Shown here one piece after another: positions 9,387 to 17,882 of a DNA stretch of 64,000 nucleotides. Within the stretch, counting starts at the first letter, position 1; every line of letters begins with the position of its first letter. Position numbers and translations under genes: made by a program. This DNA is from Glycomyces sp040645615 (GTDB taxonomy: Bacteria; Actinomycetota; Actinomycetes; Mycobacteriales; Micromonosporaceae): contig NZ_JBEYYO010000010.1 of NCBI RefSeq assembly GCF_040645615.1, forward strand, positions 62,001 through 126,000, in the 5' to 3' direction. The notes under the pieces were generated by a model. That model saw nothing but the letters and a program-made list of their open reading frames with translations, had not been told where the DNA came from and did not search any database.

Positions 9387-10799
9387 TCAGTAGGCGAAGG
9401 CCATCGGCTTGTCCGAGTCGTCGTCGGAGGGGCCGCGCGCGGAGGCGAGCGCGTCCTCCTCTGTGGGCGGTCCGGCCTTGGCGAACTTGAGGAAGAGCTT
9501 GAGGGCGACCACGGCGAGGATGAGGTAGACGAGGGTGAACCCGATGAGGGAGATCGCCACGGTGGCCATGCCCACGCGTGGCGACACGGCCTCGGAGGTC
9601 TGGTAGAGGCTGAACACGACCCAGGGTTGGCGGCCCATCTCGGTGAAGATCCACCCGGCGCTGTTGGCCAGGAACGGGGCGGCGGCCGTCCACATGACCA
9701 CGGGCCAGAACAGGCGGTGGGCGGGCAGGCGGCCCCGGCGCGTGGACCACCAGACGATGAGGGCCATCGCCATCGCGAGGAGCCCGAACCCGATCATGAG
9801 CCGGAAGGACCAGTAGGTGACCGGGATGTACGGCACGTAGTCGCCGGGGCCGAACATGGTGTTGTACTGGGCGTTCAGGTCGTTGATGCCTTCGACGCGG
9901 CCTTGGGGCGAGCCGGTGGCGAGGTAGGAGAGCAGGCCGGGGATCTCGATGATCGGGGTGCCGTGGCGCCCGTCGAGGGTGCCGACGGTGAGCACGGAGA
10001 ACGGCGCGTTGTACGAGGTCTGGTAGAGCGCTTCGGCGGCGGCCATCTTCATCGGCTGGGTGGCGGTCATGACCTTGCCGAGGGCGTCGCCGGAGAGGAC
10101 GAGCCCGATGCCGCCGACGAGGGTGGTGAGGATGCCCAGGCGCATCGCGGGGCGGTGCACGTCGAGGTCGCGGCGGTGCATGAAGTGGTAGCCGGAGACG
10201 GCGACGACCACGGCCCCGGCGGTGAGCCAGGACGCGAAGATCGTGTGCGGGAACGAGGCGAGCGCGACCGGGTTGGCCAGGACGGCGCCGAAGTCGGTGA
10301 GCTCGGCCCTTCCGGCGGTCTCGTTGAGCTGGTAGCCGACCGGGTTCTGCATGAACGCGTTGGCGGCGAGGATGAAGTACGCCGAGGCGATGGTGCCGAC
10401 GGCCACGAGCCAGATGCACGCGAGGTGGAGGCCGGGCTTGAGGCGGTCCCAGCCGAAGATCCACACCCCGATGAACGTGGATTCGAGGAAGAACGCGACG
10501 AGCGCTTCGAACGCGAGCGGCGCGCCGAAGATGTCGCCGACGAAGCGGGAGTAGGCCGACCAGTTCATGCCGAACTGGAACTCCTGCACGATGCCGGTGA
10601 CCACGCCCATCGCGATGTTGATGAGGAAGAGCTTGCCCCAGAACTTGGTGGCGCGGAGGTAGGTGGTCTTTCCGGTTGCGCGCCAGAGGGACTGGAGGAT
10701 CGCGACCAGGAGCGAGAGGCCGATGGTGACTGGTACGAAGAGGAAGTGGTAGACGGTGGTGACCCCGAATTGGATCCGGGCCAGGTCCAGAACGTCCAT
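9387..10799 (-). CDS. cydA: Cytochrome bd ubiquinol/menaquinol oxidase subunit I
   Basis: This is the haem-carrying, quinol-oxidising subunit of cytochrome bd (470 residues). Family signs are the start MDVLDLARIQFGVTTVYHF with the haem-ligand histidine, the helix with FLESTFIGVWIFGWDRL, and the GRQPW motif. I chose the ATG at 10799 because family members begin just before LDLAR. An ATG 18 bases upstream and frames beyond it lack conserved sequence. The gene leads the operon cydABDC. I looked for a Rex-type site in the divergent gap to proC and saw none. Confidence 0.95.
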   Translation of the reverse strand: MDVLDLARIQFGVTTVYHFLFVPVTIGLSLLVAILQSLWRATGKTTYLRATKFWGKLFLINIAMGVVTGIVQEFQFGMNWSAYSRFVGDIFGAPLAFEALVAFFLESTFIGVWIFGWDRLKPGLHLACIWLVAVGTIASAYFILAANAFMQNPVGYQLNETAGRAELTDFGAVLANPVALASFPHTIFASWLTAGAVVVAVSGYHFMHRRDLDVHRPAMRLGILTTLVGGIGLVLSGDALGKVMTATQPMKMAAAEALYQTSYNAPFSVLTVGTLDGRHGTPIIEIPGLLSYLATGSPQGRVEGINDLNAQYNTMFGPGDYVPYIPVTYWSFRLMIGFGLLAMAMALIVWWSTRRGRLPAHRLFWPVVMWTAAAPFLANSAGWIFTEMGRQPWVVFSLYQTSEAVSPRVGMATVAISLIGFTLVYLILAVVALKLFLKFAKAGPPTEEDALASARGPSDDDSDKPMAFAY

Positions 10800-10946
10800 A
10801 TCGCCCCAATCGTCCATTGAGTGCCTGGGTTCGATTATCGTGGCAGCCCGTCCCGTCCCAGGAGACGAAACGCGCGACAGGATGATTTTTCGGATCCGGG
10901 GCGCGAGGCACAATCGAGGGGGCAGTCGATTGCGTGAGGAGACGAT

Positions 10947-11753
10947 ATGCGGACGGTCACCGTGCTCGGGGCGGGGAAGATGGGGCAGGCCATCGTGTCG
11001 GGCCTGCTGCGGGCGGGCTGGTCGCCGGAGGCGGTGATCGCCACGGCCCGAAGCGAAGCGCGGGCCGATGAGCTCCGCGAGGCCTACGGCGTGCGGGTCG
11101 AGCCGAACGCCGAGGCCGTGCGGGACGCGGACGTGGTGGTCGTGGCCGTCAAGCCGCAGGACGCCGGGGCGCTGCTCGAAGAGCTCGCGGGGGCCTTCAC
11201 CGCGAAGGCCCCGGTGGTGAGCATCTGCGCGGGACTTCCGGTGGCGTTCTTCGAGAAGCGTCTGCCCGACGGGACCCCGGTCGTGCGCGCGATGCCGAAC
11301 ACCCCGGCGCTGGTCGACGAGGCGATGACCGTGCTCTCACCGGGCACCCACGCCGACGCGGCCTGCCTGGACGCGGCCCTGGAACTGTTCAAGCCGCTGG
11401 GCCGCACGCTCGTGGTCGAGGAGAAGCACCAGGACGCGGTCACGGCGATCTCCGGTTCGGGACCGGCGTACTTCTACTACCTGGCCGAGGCGATGACCGA
11501 GGCCGGGGTGCTCATGGGCCTGCCGCGCGCGGTGGCCTCGGAGCTGGTCACCCAGACCGCGCTCGGCGCGGGCCGGATGCTCCGCGAGAGCGGCGGCTCC
11601 CCGGTGGAGCTGCGCGAGGCGGTCGAGTCCCCCGCCGGGACCACGATCAACGCCGTGAGGCAGCTCGACAAGCACCGGGCCCGCTCGGCGGTGACCGACG
11701 CGATCGAGGCGGCGAGGGACCGGGCCCGCGAGATCGCCGACGAATACGCGTAG
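10947..11753 (+). CDS. proC: Pyrroline-5-carboxylate reductase
   Basis: This enzyme performs the last step of proline synthesis, reducing pyrroline-5-carboxylate with NAD(P)H. The nucleotide fold motif VLGAGKMGQAI is at the N-terminus. The family segments SGSGPAYFYYLAEAM and ESPAGTTINA are in the C-terminal half. Length (268 residues) is normal. GAGGAG lies 5 bases before the ATG. It is divergent from cydA with a 147-bp shared promoter region. Confidence 0.95.
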   Translation: MRTVTVLGAGKMGQAIVSGLLRAGWSPEAVIATARSEARADELREAYGVRVEPNAEAVRDADVVVVAVKPQDAGALLEELAGAFTAKAPVVSICAGLPVAFFEKRLPDGTPVVRAMPNTPALVDEAMTVLSPGTHADAACLDAALELFKPLGRTLVVEEKHQDAVTAISGSGPAYFYYLAEAMTEAGVLMGLPRAVASELVTQTALGAGRMLRESGGSPVELREAVESPAGTTINAVRQLDKHRARSAVTDAIEAARDRAREIADEYA

Positions 11754-11828
11754 GCGGACGAGCGACCGCCGCCTGGCTCGTTCACACCTGCGTCGGCGTC
11801 CAACCATGCGGATGCGAACGCTGTTCTA

Positions 11829-12317
11829 ATGGCGGGTATGCGCGAAATTCGACAAGGACGGTTCGCCGAACTCGACGGTGCCGCGGTGTTCGCCCTGGCC
11901 AGGCTGCGGCAGTCGGTGTTCGTGGTCGAGCAGGAGTGTCCCTACCCGGACCTCGACGACCTCGACACCGATCCGGAGACCACCCATTTCTGGATCGACG
12001 GCGAGGACGGCACGGCCGCCGCGTGCCTGCGGCTGCTGCGCGACCATGGCGGGCACGGCCCGGCGGCCCCGTCTTCGAACGGGCTCAAGCGATGGCGGAT
12101 CGGACGCGTGTGCTGCGTCCCGGCCGAGCGGGGCTCGGGGCTCAGCGGCCGGCTCATGGCCGCGGCGCTCGACTCGGTGGGCCCGGCGGCCGAGGTCGTG
12201 CTCGACTCGCAGGTGTACGCGGCCGGGTTCTACCGCAAGCACGGGTTCGCCGAGGACGGCGAGGAGTACATCGAGGACGGCATCCCGCACGTCCCGATGC
12301 GCCGCGCCGGGACCTGA
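11829..12317 (+). CDS. ElaA-like GNAT acetyltransferase
   Basis: This is a 162-residue N-acetyltransferase fold protein. The N-terminus (LRQSVFVVEQECPYPDLD) is typical of ElaA-type GNATs, and the acetyl-CoA loop is GRVCCVPAERGSGLSGRLM. The C-terminal YAAGFYRKHGFAEDGEEYIEDG matches the family. Substrate is unknown. The start could be 11829 or the ATG at 11838; the sequence GGCGGGT before the second is the only ribosome-like site. Confidence 0.8.
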   Translation: MAGMREIRQGRFAELDGAAVFALARLRQSVFVVEQECPYPDLDDLDTDPETTHFWIDGEDGTAAACLRLLRDHGGHGPAAPSSNGLKRWRIGRVCCVPAERGSGLSGRLMAAALDSVGPAAEVVLDSQVYAAGFYRKHGFAEDGEEYIEDGIPHVPMRRAGT

Positions 12318-12323
12318 ACGCTC

Positions 12324-12343
12324 CGGAAGTTTCGGAAACTTCC
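12324..12343. promoter_or_regulatory. Perfect inverted repeat downstream of the acetyltransferase
   Basis: GGAAGTTT and AAACTTCC (12325-12332 and 12336-12343) flank CGG. The 8-bp arms resemble an operator more than a terminator because no T-tract follows. A weak promoter-like pair overlaps its right end. Confidence 0.35.
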
Positions 12344-12369
12344 ATTCAAAGTACTGATATGTTACGATC

Positions 12370-12478
12370 CTCGGGGCGGCGCCCGCAAGGCGGCGGCCCA
12401 CCACTGTGGTGGAGACGTGAGGGGCTCCGCCGCAAGAGTGAAGCACGGGGGCCGGCTGCGAAGCCGGCCCCCGTTTTC
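12370..12478 (+). ncRNA. Candidate small structured RNA (speculative)
   Basis: No coding frame fits here. A -10-like TACGAT (12363-12368) is followed by about 100 bases with a short hairpin CCACCA/TGGTGG near 12400 and then a strong terminator with TTTT. This could be a small RNA, or only the 3' tail of the acetyltransferase transcript. Confidence 0.25.
12446..12478 (+). terminator. Intrinsic terminator with T-tract
   Basis: A perfect 12-bp stem (12446-12457 with 12462-12473), tetraloop GCGA, then TTTTC. The T-tract is on the + strand. It also sits 16 bp past the stop of bfr on the other strand. Confidence 0.8.
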
Positions 12479-12493
12479 ACGTGTATTCGCTGC

Positions 12494-12976
12494 TCATTCG
12501 CCCTCGGGCTGCTCGATGAGGGACTGGATGTAGAGCCCCTCGCCGATCTTCTCGATGATCGCCAGCTGCGTGTCGAGGTAGTCGATGTGGTGCTCCTCGT
12601 CTTCGAGAATGCTCCGGAAGAGGTCCCGAGAAACGTAGTCCTTGACCGACTCCATGTGCTCGATCCCGCGCTTGAGGCGGTCGATCGCCTCCACCTCGAT
12701 CTCGCGGTCGCAGCGGAAGATCTCCTCCACCGTGGCCCCGATCCGCAGCGGGAACAGGCGCTGGTAGTTCGGCATGCCGTCGAGGAACAGAATCCGGTCG
12801 GTCAGGATCTCCGCGTGGCGCATCTCGTCGATCGACTCGGTCTTGGTGTACTTCGCCAGCTTCGTGTAGCCCCAGTGCTCCTGCATCTTGGCGTGCAGGA
12901 AGTACTGGTTGATCGCGGTCAGCTCCGCGGTCAGCTGCTCGTTGAGGAATTCGATGACGCGCTGGTCGCCCTGCAT
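12494..12976 (-). CDS. bfr: Bacterioferritin
   Basis: This is an iron-storage ferritin that oxidises and mineralises iron in a 24-subunit shell. The ferroxidase ligands appear as the DEMRHAE motif (ExxH, with methionine at the haem-ligand position) and EDEEHHIDYL. Length is about 160 residues, as usual. I take the ATG at 12976 (MQGDQRVIEFLNEQ), preceded by AAGGGCGG; a TTG 18 bases upstream is less likely. An iron box lies about 95 bp upstream. It is next to bfd, the usual partner for iron release. Confidence 0.95.
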   Translation of the reverse strand: MQGDQRVIEFLNEQLTAELTAINQYFLHAKMQEHWGYTKLAKYTKTESIDEMRHAEILTDRILFLDGMPNYQRLFPLRIGATVEEIFRCDREIEVEAIDRLKRGIEHMESVKDYVSRDLFRSILEDEEHHIDYLDTQLAIIEKIGEGLYIQSLIEQPEGE

Positions 12977-13070
12977 GGCAATCCGCCCTTCCAAGTCCGC
13001 GTCGGCCGCCCGGCCGACGACCCCAGACTAGGGCCGATTCGGTACGCATATCCAGCCAGGAATACCTAAA

Positions 13071-13089
13071 ATAGGACAACCTAGCCTAA
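13071..13089 (-). promoter_or_regulatory. DtxR/IdeR-type iron box upstream of bfr
   Basis: On the minus strand TTAGGCTAGGTTGTCCTAT matches 14 of 19 positions of TTAGGTTAGGCTAACCTAA. It lies between bfd and bfr, about 95 bp before the bfr start. Confidence 0.6.
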
Positions 13090-13136
13090 CGGAGGAGCGC
13101 CTAAAGCGCCCGGAAAATCCCGACAAGCCCGGCGGT

Positions 13137-13322
13137 TCAGGCCGGCGCGGGAACCGATTCGGTGAAATAAGTCTCGATCATGTCCACGAGTCGCTCGTGG
13201 CAGGTGCCGCAGCTCGTCCCCGCGTCGCAGGCCTCGCCGATGGCCTCTTCGGTGTGCGCGCCGGCGCTGATGCACGCGCGGACCTCGGTCTCGTGGACCG
13301 CGTGGCAGATGCAGGCGTACAC
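13137..13322 (-). CDS. bfd: Bacterioferritin-associated ferredoxin (BFD-like [2Fe-2S] protein)
   Basis: This small (61-residue) ferredoxin has four cysteines in the BFD pattern: CIC near the N-terminus and CGTC in the middle. Family members deliver electrons to bacterioferritin to release iron. I choose the GTG at 13322 because GGAGG ends 7 bases before it; the upstream in-frame methionine at 13349 falls before that site. It is oriented with bfr, 160 bp upstream of it, and its promoter carries an iron box. Confidence 0.88.
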   Translation of the reverse strand: MYACICHAVHETEVRACISAGAHTEEAIGEACDAGTSCGTCHERLVDMIETYFTESVPAPA

Positions 13323-13354
13323 GCACCGACCTCCGGAGGTAAGGCTCAACTGAA

Positions 13355-13373
13355 TAAGGCTTGCCTAACCTAC
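13355..13373 (-). promoter_or_regulatory. DtxR/IdeR-type iron box upstream of bfd
   Basis: On the minus strand GTAGGTTAGGCAAGCCTTA matches 15 of 19 positions of the consensus. It lies 33-51 bp before the bfd start, a normal repressor position. Confidence 0.7.
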
Positions 13374-13434
13374 CTTCGATCGCATCGATGCGGCAACCCC
13401 CAACGGGAGGATCACCCCGGGCCGAACGGCGGAA

Positions 13435-14445
<1,011 letters not shown>

Positions 14446-14460
14446 GCGTCGACCCTAACG

Positions 14461-14628
14461 CTAGGGGGTGCGGGCGAGCCCCGGGTCGGTCGGTATCCGA
14501 GTCCATTCGTTCGCTCGCAAGGCGGAAGGCCCTCCGAATACCGGTGTTGTATTCGGAGGGCCGACAACGAAGCGAGCGGGCGAATGGGCCGGATAGCGGC
14601 CAGCCGGGGCTCGCCCGCACCCCCTTAG
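14461..14628. repeat. 165-bp nested inverted repeat (MITE-like or giant hairpin)
   Basis: Outer arms 14463-14484 and 14604-14625 are 22 bp and perfectly complementary. Inner arms 14528-14541 and 14549-14562 are 14 bp and perfect around a 7-base loop. A middle pair, CCATTCG..CGCTCGC at 14503-14518 with 14572-14587, matches with only two mismatches, both G-U type in RNA. The right end overlaps the stop codon of the neighbouring gene. Confidence 0.75.
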
Positions 14629-15650
14629 TAGGGGTTGTCGCCGTTTCCGATGCCGAGGACCGGGAGGTACATGCGTTCGCCGTCGGCGGTGAAGCCGTCG
14701 TAGACGATGTCGAAGAGGTCTTGGATGCCGAAGGCGCGCAGGGCGTCGACCATCATGTGGGCGGCCTGGCTGGTGGCGGTGCGGTCGGTGGAGTTGAACG
14801 AGCGCGACCAGTTGGGCTGGGCGCCGCTGGGGGCGCGGAAGCCCATGCTCGGGAGGTTCGACAGGCCCGAGCGCCACGAGCCGGAGACGGCGGCGCTGGC
14901 CTCGACGCGCAGGCCGCCGTCGACGAACGCGGCCACGTAGCGGGCCGACCAGTCGCCGGTGCGCAGCAGGACGGTGCCGGAGGTGTCGACGACGGGGACG
15001 TCGGCGGCCATGTCCTGAAGGAGGGAGCTGAGGCGTTCGGTGAACTCGCCGATGTCGTGGCAGGCCGGTTCGGAGGGGTGGGTGCCGGGGCGGGCGTAGG
15101 CGGCCCAGCCCGAGACATCGCCCTTGCCGACGGCGTGGGCTTCGAGCTGCTCGAACAGGTCGGGGGCGAGCAGGCGGAGGGTGACGCCGCCGTGGAAGCG
15201 GCGCAGGTGGAGCTCGAAGATCAGGCCGTCGCGATACCACCGGATCCAGGGGCCGCCGTCGCCGCCGCGGACTTCGGGGGCGCCGAGCTCACCCAGCATG
15301 GTGCGCAGGACTTCGCGGAAGATGAGCGTGCGGTGGTTCTCGCCTTGGCGGCCGCGTTCGGCCGAGCGGAGGACCATGACCTCGATGGAGTAGAAGTCGG
15401 CGCGGCCGGAGACGGGGGTCTGGGGCGGGACGGAGTCGGCGATGGCGTTGCCGGTCTCGTAGCCGGTCTCGGCGCGCCACATGCCGATGTCGACTTCGGC
15501 GGAGCGGACCTGCCAGCCCAGGTCGGTCATGGCGCGCTGGAGGTCGGCTTTGTTCCAGCGTCCGAAGTCGGTTTTCCTGGCACGGCGGAGCAGGTCGACG
15601 AGCTGTGCTTCGCTGATCCGATGTGTGCCGAGCATCCGGTACCGTGCCAA
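14625..15650 (-). CDS. Hypothetical protein, 341 residues
   Basis: I do not recognise this family with confidence. It is a soluble protein with no signal peptide or membrane segment. The N-terminal 50 residues are helical and charged (ISEAQLVDLLRRARKTDFGRWNKADLQRAM). The middle contains alternating strands such as WIRWYRDGLIFELHLRRF, and the C-terminal half has SRSFNSTDRTATSQAAHMMVDALRAFG. It may belong to the uncharacterised two-domain proteins of actinomycetes, an inference without proof. The start is uncertain: TTG at 15650 or ATG at 15635. The stop codon lies in the arm of a large inverted repeat. Confidence 0.7.
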   Translation of the reverse strand: MARYRMLGTHRISEAQLVDLLRRARKTDFGRWNKADLQRAMTDLGWQVRSAEVDIGMWRAETGYETGNAIADSVPPQTPVSGRADFYSIEVMVLRSAERGRQGENHRTLIFREVLRTMLGELGAPEVRGGDGGPWIRWYRDGLIFELHLRRFHGGVTLRLLAPDLFEQLEAHAVGKGDVSGWAAYARPGTHPSEPACHDIGEFTERLSSLLQDMAADVPVVDTSGTVLLRTGDWSARYVAAFVDGGLRVEASAAVSGSWRSGLSNLPSMGFRAPSGAQPNWSRSFNSTDRTATSQAAHMMVDALRAFGIQDLFDIVYDGFTADGERMYLPVLGIGNGDNPY

Positions 15651-15699
15651 TCCGTCCGTAGGTGGGGCTGCGGGCCGCAGGCCCGGGGTGCCACTGCGG

Positions 15700-15718
15700 T
15701 TAGGGTAGCCTTGCCTTC
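15700..15718 (+). promoter_or_regulatory. Weaker iron-box-like sequence before the DUF3159 gene
   Basis: TTAGGGTAGCCTTGCCTTC matches 13 of 19 positions of the DtxR/IdeR consensus and ends 30 bp before the TTG start of the membrane protein. Confidence 0.35.
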
Positions 15719-15748
15719 GTAACGGGATTCAGAACTAGGGGTTGGCAG

Positions 15749-16414
15749 TTGTCCGATACTGTGCGGCAAGACACGCTAGTCAGCCTACTAGGCGGCAAGC
15801 GCGGCGCCTTCGACGCCACCGCTCCGCTCGTGGTGTTCATCCTCACCTGGCTCCTGACCGGCAACTCGATCGCCTGGGGTGCCGCCGCGGCCCTCGCCTC
15901 GGCGGTGGCGATCGCCTCGATCCGCCTGGCGCAGCGGCAGAAACCGCGCGCGGTGATCCTCGGACTCCTCAGCGTCGCGGTCGCCTGCCTGATCGTCCTC
16001 TACACCGGCCGCGCCCAGGACATCCTCCTCCCCCGCATCGTCTCGAACGCCGCCAGCGCCCTGGTCTGGGCGGGCTTCATCGTCTTCCGCCGCCCACTCC
16101 TCGGCCTCATCGTCGGCGCCCTCCTGGGCCAGAAGACCCACTGGCGCCGCGACCCCGACCTGCTGCGCGCGTACTCGCTCGCGTCCTGGGCCTGGGTCGC
16201 GATGTACACGCTCCGCGTGGCGGTCTTCACCCCATTCTGGAACAGCGACGAAGAGGCCTTCGCGGTGGTGGCCGGAGGCCTGCTCCAAGTGCTCCTCTCC
16301 TGGCCCCTCCTCATCCTCTGCCTCATAGTCAGCGGCTGGATCATCAAGGCGACCCTCCCCCCGAACCACCCGGGCCTTCGCCACCCGGTCACGGTCGAAA
16401 CGGCCGCTCCGTAA
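15749..16414 (+). CDS. DUF3159 family membrane protein
   Basis: This 221-residue integral membrane protein matches the actinobacterial DUF3159 family. The N-terminal LVSLLGGKRGAFDATAPLVVF is characteristic, as is the mid-protein WRRDPDLLRAYSLASW. About six hydrophobic helices are visible. The function is unknown. The start is the TTG at 15749, with AGGGG about 8 bases upstream. A weak iron-box-like sequence lies at the promoter. Confidence 0.8.
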   Translation: MSDTVRQDTLVSLLGGKRGAFDATAPLVVFILTWLLTGNSIAWGAAAALASAVAIASIRLAQRQKPRAVILGLLSVAVACLIVLYTGRAQDILLPRIVSNAASALVWAGFIVFRRPLLGLIVGALLGQKTHWRRDPDLLRAYSLASWAWVAMYTLRVAVFTPFWNSDEEAFAVVAGGLLQVLLSWPLLILCLIVSGWIIKATLPPNHPGLRHPVTVETAAP

Positions 16415-16483
16415 GCACCCCAAGCGATCCGAACAGAAGTCGGGTTCCCGACACGCGCCGGTCGCGTCCCCGAAAATCCTTGT

Positions 16484-16497
16484 GTGTAGCTCTACAC
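16484..16497. promoter_or_regulatory. Perfect palindrome just upstream of the Crp-type gene
   Basis: GTGTAG-CT-CTACAC ends 8 bases before the ATG at 16506. Its position suggests autoregulation by the dimeric Crp-type protein; this is inference. Confidence 0.4.
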
Positions 16498-16505
16498 TTA
16501 AGAAC

Positions 16506-17252
16506 ATGTCAGGCAACACACAGATGAGTGGATTCCTCACACAAGAGGAACTCACCCGCCTGCTGCCCACCGGCCACCCGGTGGCCTACGGAACCGGCAC
16601 GATCCTGGTCCGCGAAGGCGACAAGTCCGACTTCGTGCTCTACCTGCGACAGGGCCACATCAAAGCGGTGGTGGGCGAACCGAAGTCGATCGCCTACATC
16701 TTCAGCCCGGGAAGCATCGTGGGAGAACTCGCCGCGATGACAGAGCAGCCGCGCACGGCCGACCTGATCGCACTCAACGACGTCGAGGCGCACGTGATCC
16801 CGGGTGCGGCATGGATGGAATTCCTGATGTCCGAGCCGCGGGCGAACCTCGCGATGCTGAAGCACCTGGCCGGCCGGATCGTCGCCAAAGACCTACCCGA
16901 AGTCGAGTCGGCGACGACGAGCGAGCACAAGATCGCGAAGGGCCTGGTGCGACTGATCGACGCCGGGATGGGTCAGGAAACCGGCGACGGCATTCGAATC
17001 ACCGGGGTGACACAGCGGGACCTGGGTTCCCTCAGTGGGCTCTCACGCGAAACCGCGGCGGTCGTGCTGAGACGAATGCGGGAAGCGGGAACCGTGGCCA
17101 CCGCCCGCGGAAGCCTGCTGATCCGCGACCCGGAGGCGATCGAGCGACTGATCCAACGCGACGATCGACGGCATTTAACTCACGATGCCGGCCGCTACCA
17201 ATACGCCCCGGGCAGACGCGCCCGACATCGCCTCGGCCCGCCACCTCGATGA
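16506..17252 (+). CDS. Crp/Fnr-family regulator with intact cNMP-binding cassette
   Basis: The protein (248 residues) has an N-terminal cyclic-nucleotide-binding barrel (about 15-130), a dimer helix and a C-terminal winged helix (about 165-225) with TQRDLGSLSGLSRETAAVVL. The phosphate-binding cassette reads GELAAMTEQPRTA at 73-85: the conserved Glu and Arg that hold a cyclic nucleotide are present, so real ligand binding is plausible. I start at ATG 16506; GTG 16482 would include the palindrome in the coding region. It is followed 31 bp later by a nucleotidyltransferase and then a PycTM-like gene on the same strand, suggesting one operon. Confidence 0.85.
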   Translation: MSGNTQMSGFLTQEELTRLLPTGHPVAYGTGTILVREGDKSDFVLYLRQGHIKAVVGEPKSIAYIFSPGSIVGELAAMTEQPRTADLIALNDVEAHVIPGAAWMEFLMSEPRANLAMLKHLAGRIVAKDLPEVESATTSEHKIAKGLVRLIDAGMGQETGDGIRITGVTQRDLGSLSGLSRETAAVVLRRMREAGTVATARGSLLIRDPEAIERLIQRDDRRHLTHDAGRYQYAPGRRARHRLGPPPR

Positions 17253-17283
17253 ACCCATTGCCGTCGAAGGAGAAGGAACCGAC

Positions 17284-17808
17284 GTGGCGGATGCCTCCAA
17301 CGGCACCCATGATGGCGCTCAGCTTCTAGGACTGGTGTGGCGACTGGTCCGCGACGAAGGATTCGATCCGGCGGATTTCGTACTCGCCGGCAGTGCCAGA
17401 TTGATGGCGACCGGATTCCGGCGGCGATTGTCCGACATCGACATCGTCGCTCGCGGGGAGACCTGGAGTCGGGCACGGGAGCTCGCTCGGGTCGGTCGCG
17501 GCTACACCGAGCGGACAGCGGTGAGCGGCGCGAGGGTCGTGCGCTTGTTCGAAGGCTTGGTCGAGGTCTGCGACCACTGGTTCATGCCCGGACTCGAATC
17601 GGATTCGATCATCGACCGCGCCGAGCGCATCGACGGGCTCCCTTACATGACGCTCGCGGACCTGAAGGCGTACAAGCAAAAGCTCGACCGCCCGAAGGAC
17701 CGCCGAGACCTGGCGGTCATCGCAAGAAGCGAAGGCGCGCAGAGGCAATTGCCCCTCACGCCCGTTCTCCTCAGCGCGGATCGCGAAAAGGCGCTCGCGA
17801 GTGTCTGA
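17284..17808 (+). CDS. Minimal nucleotidyltransferase-fold protein in a putative signalling cassette
   Basis: The 174-residue protein contains the DNA polymerase beta-type nucleotidyltransferase pattern: GS at 36-37, thirteen residues, then DID at 51-53 (LSDIDIVARG). A third candidate acid is D97 in VEVCDHWF. The C-terminal KLDRPKDRRDLAVI resembles that of MNT-type and AbiEii-like proteins. I choose the GTG at 17284 because AGGA precedes it by 6 bases; an ATG at 17185 would overlap the Crp gene. It lacks the size and extra domains of CD-NTases. It might make or transfer a nucleotide signal, or act as an AMP-transferring antitoxin; neither is shown. Confidence 0.65.
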   Translation: MADASNGTHDGAQLLGLVWRLVRDEGFDPADFVLAGSARLMATGFRRRLSDIDIVARGETWSRARELARVGRGYTERTAVSGARVVRLFEGLVEVCDHWFMPGLESDSIIDRAERIDGLPYMTLADLKAYKQKLDRPKDRRDLAVIARSEGAQRQLPLTPVLLSADREKALASV

Positions 17809-17882
17809 GCAGAACTCAAGGACACCGGACGAGACCTGAAACTGCGACAATGCTCTGAAACCCCGAACCTGTGGAGGTCGTC

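Noticed and set aside
10800..10946. Rex-type redox operator before cydA
   Set aside because: No sequence close to TTGTGAANNNNTTCACAA is present in the divergent promoter region.
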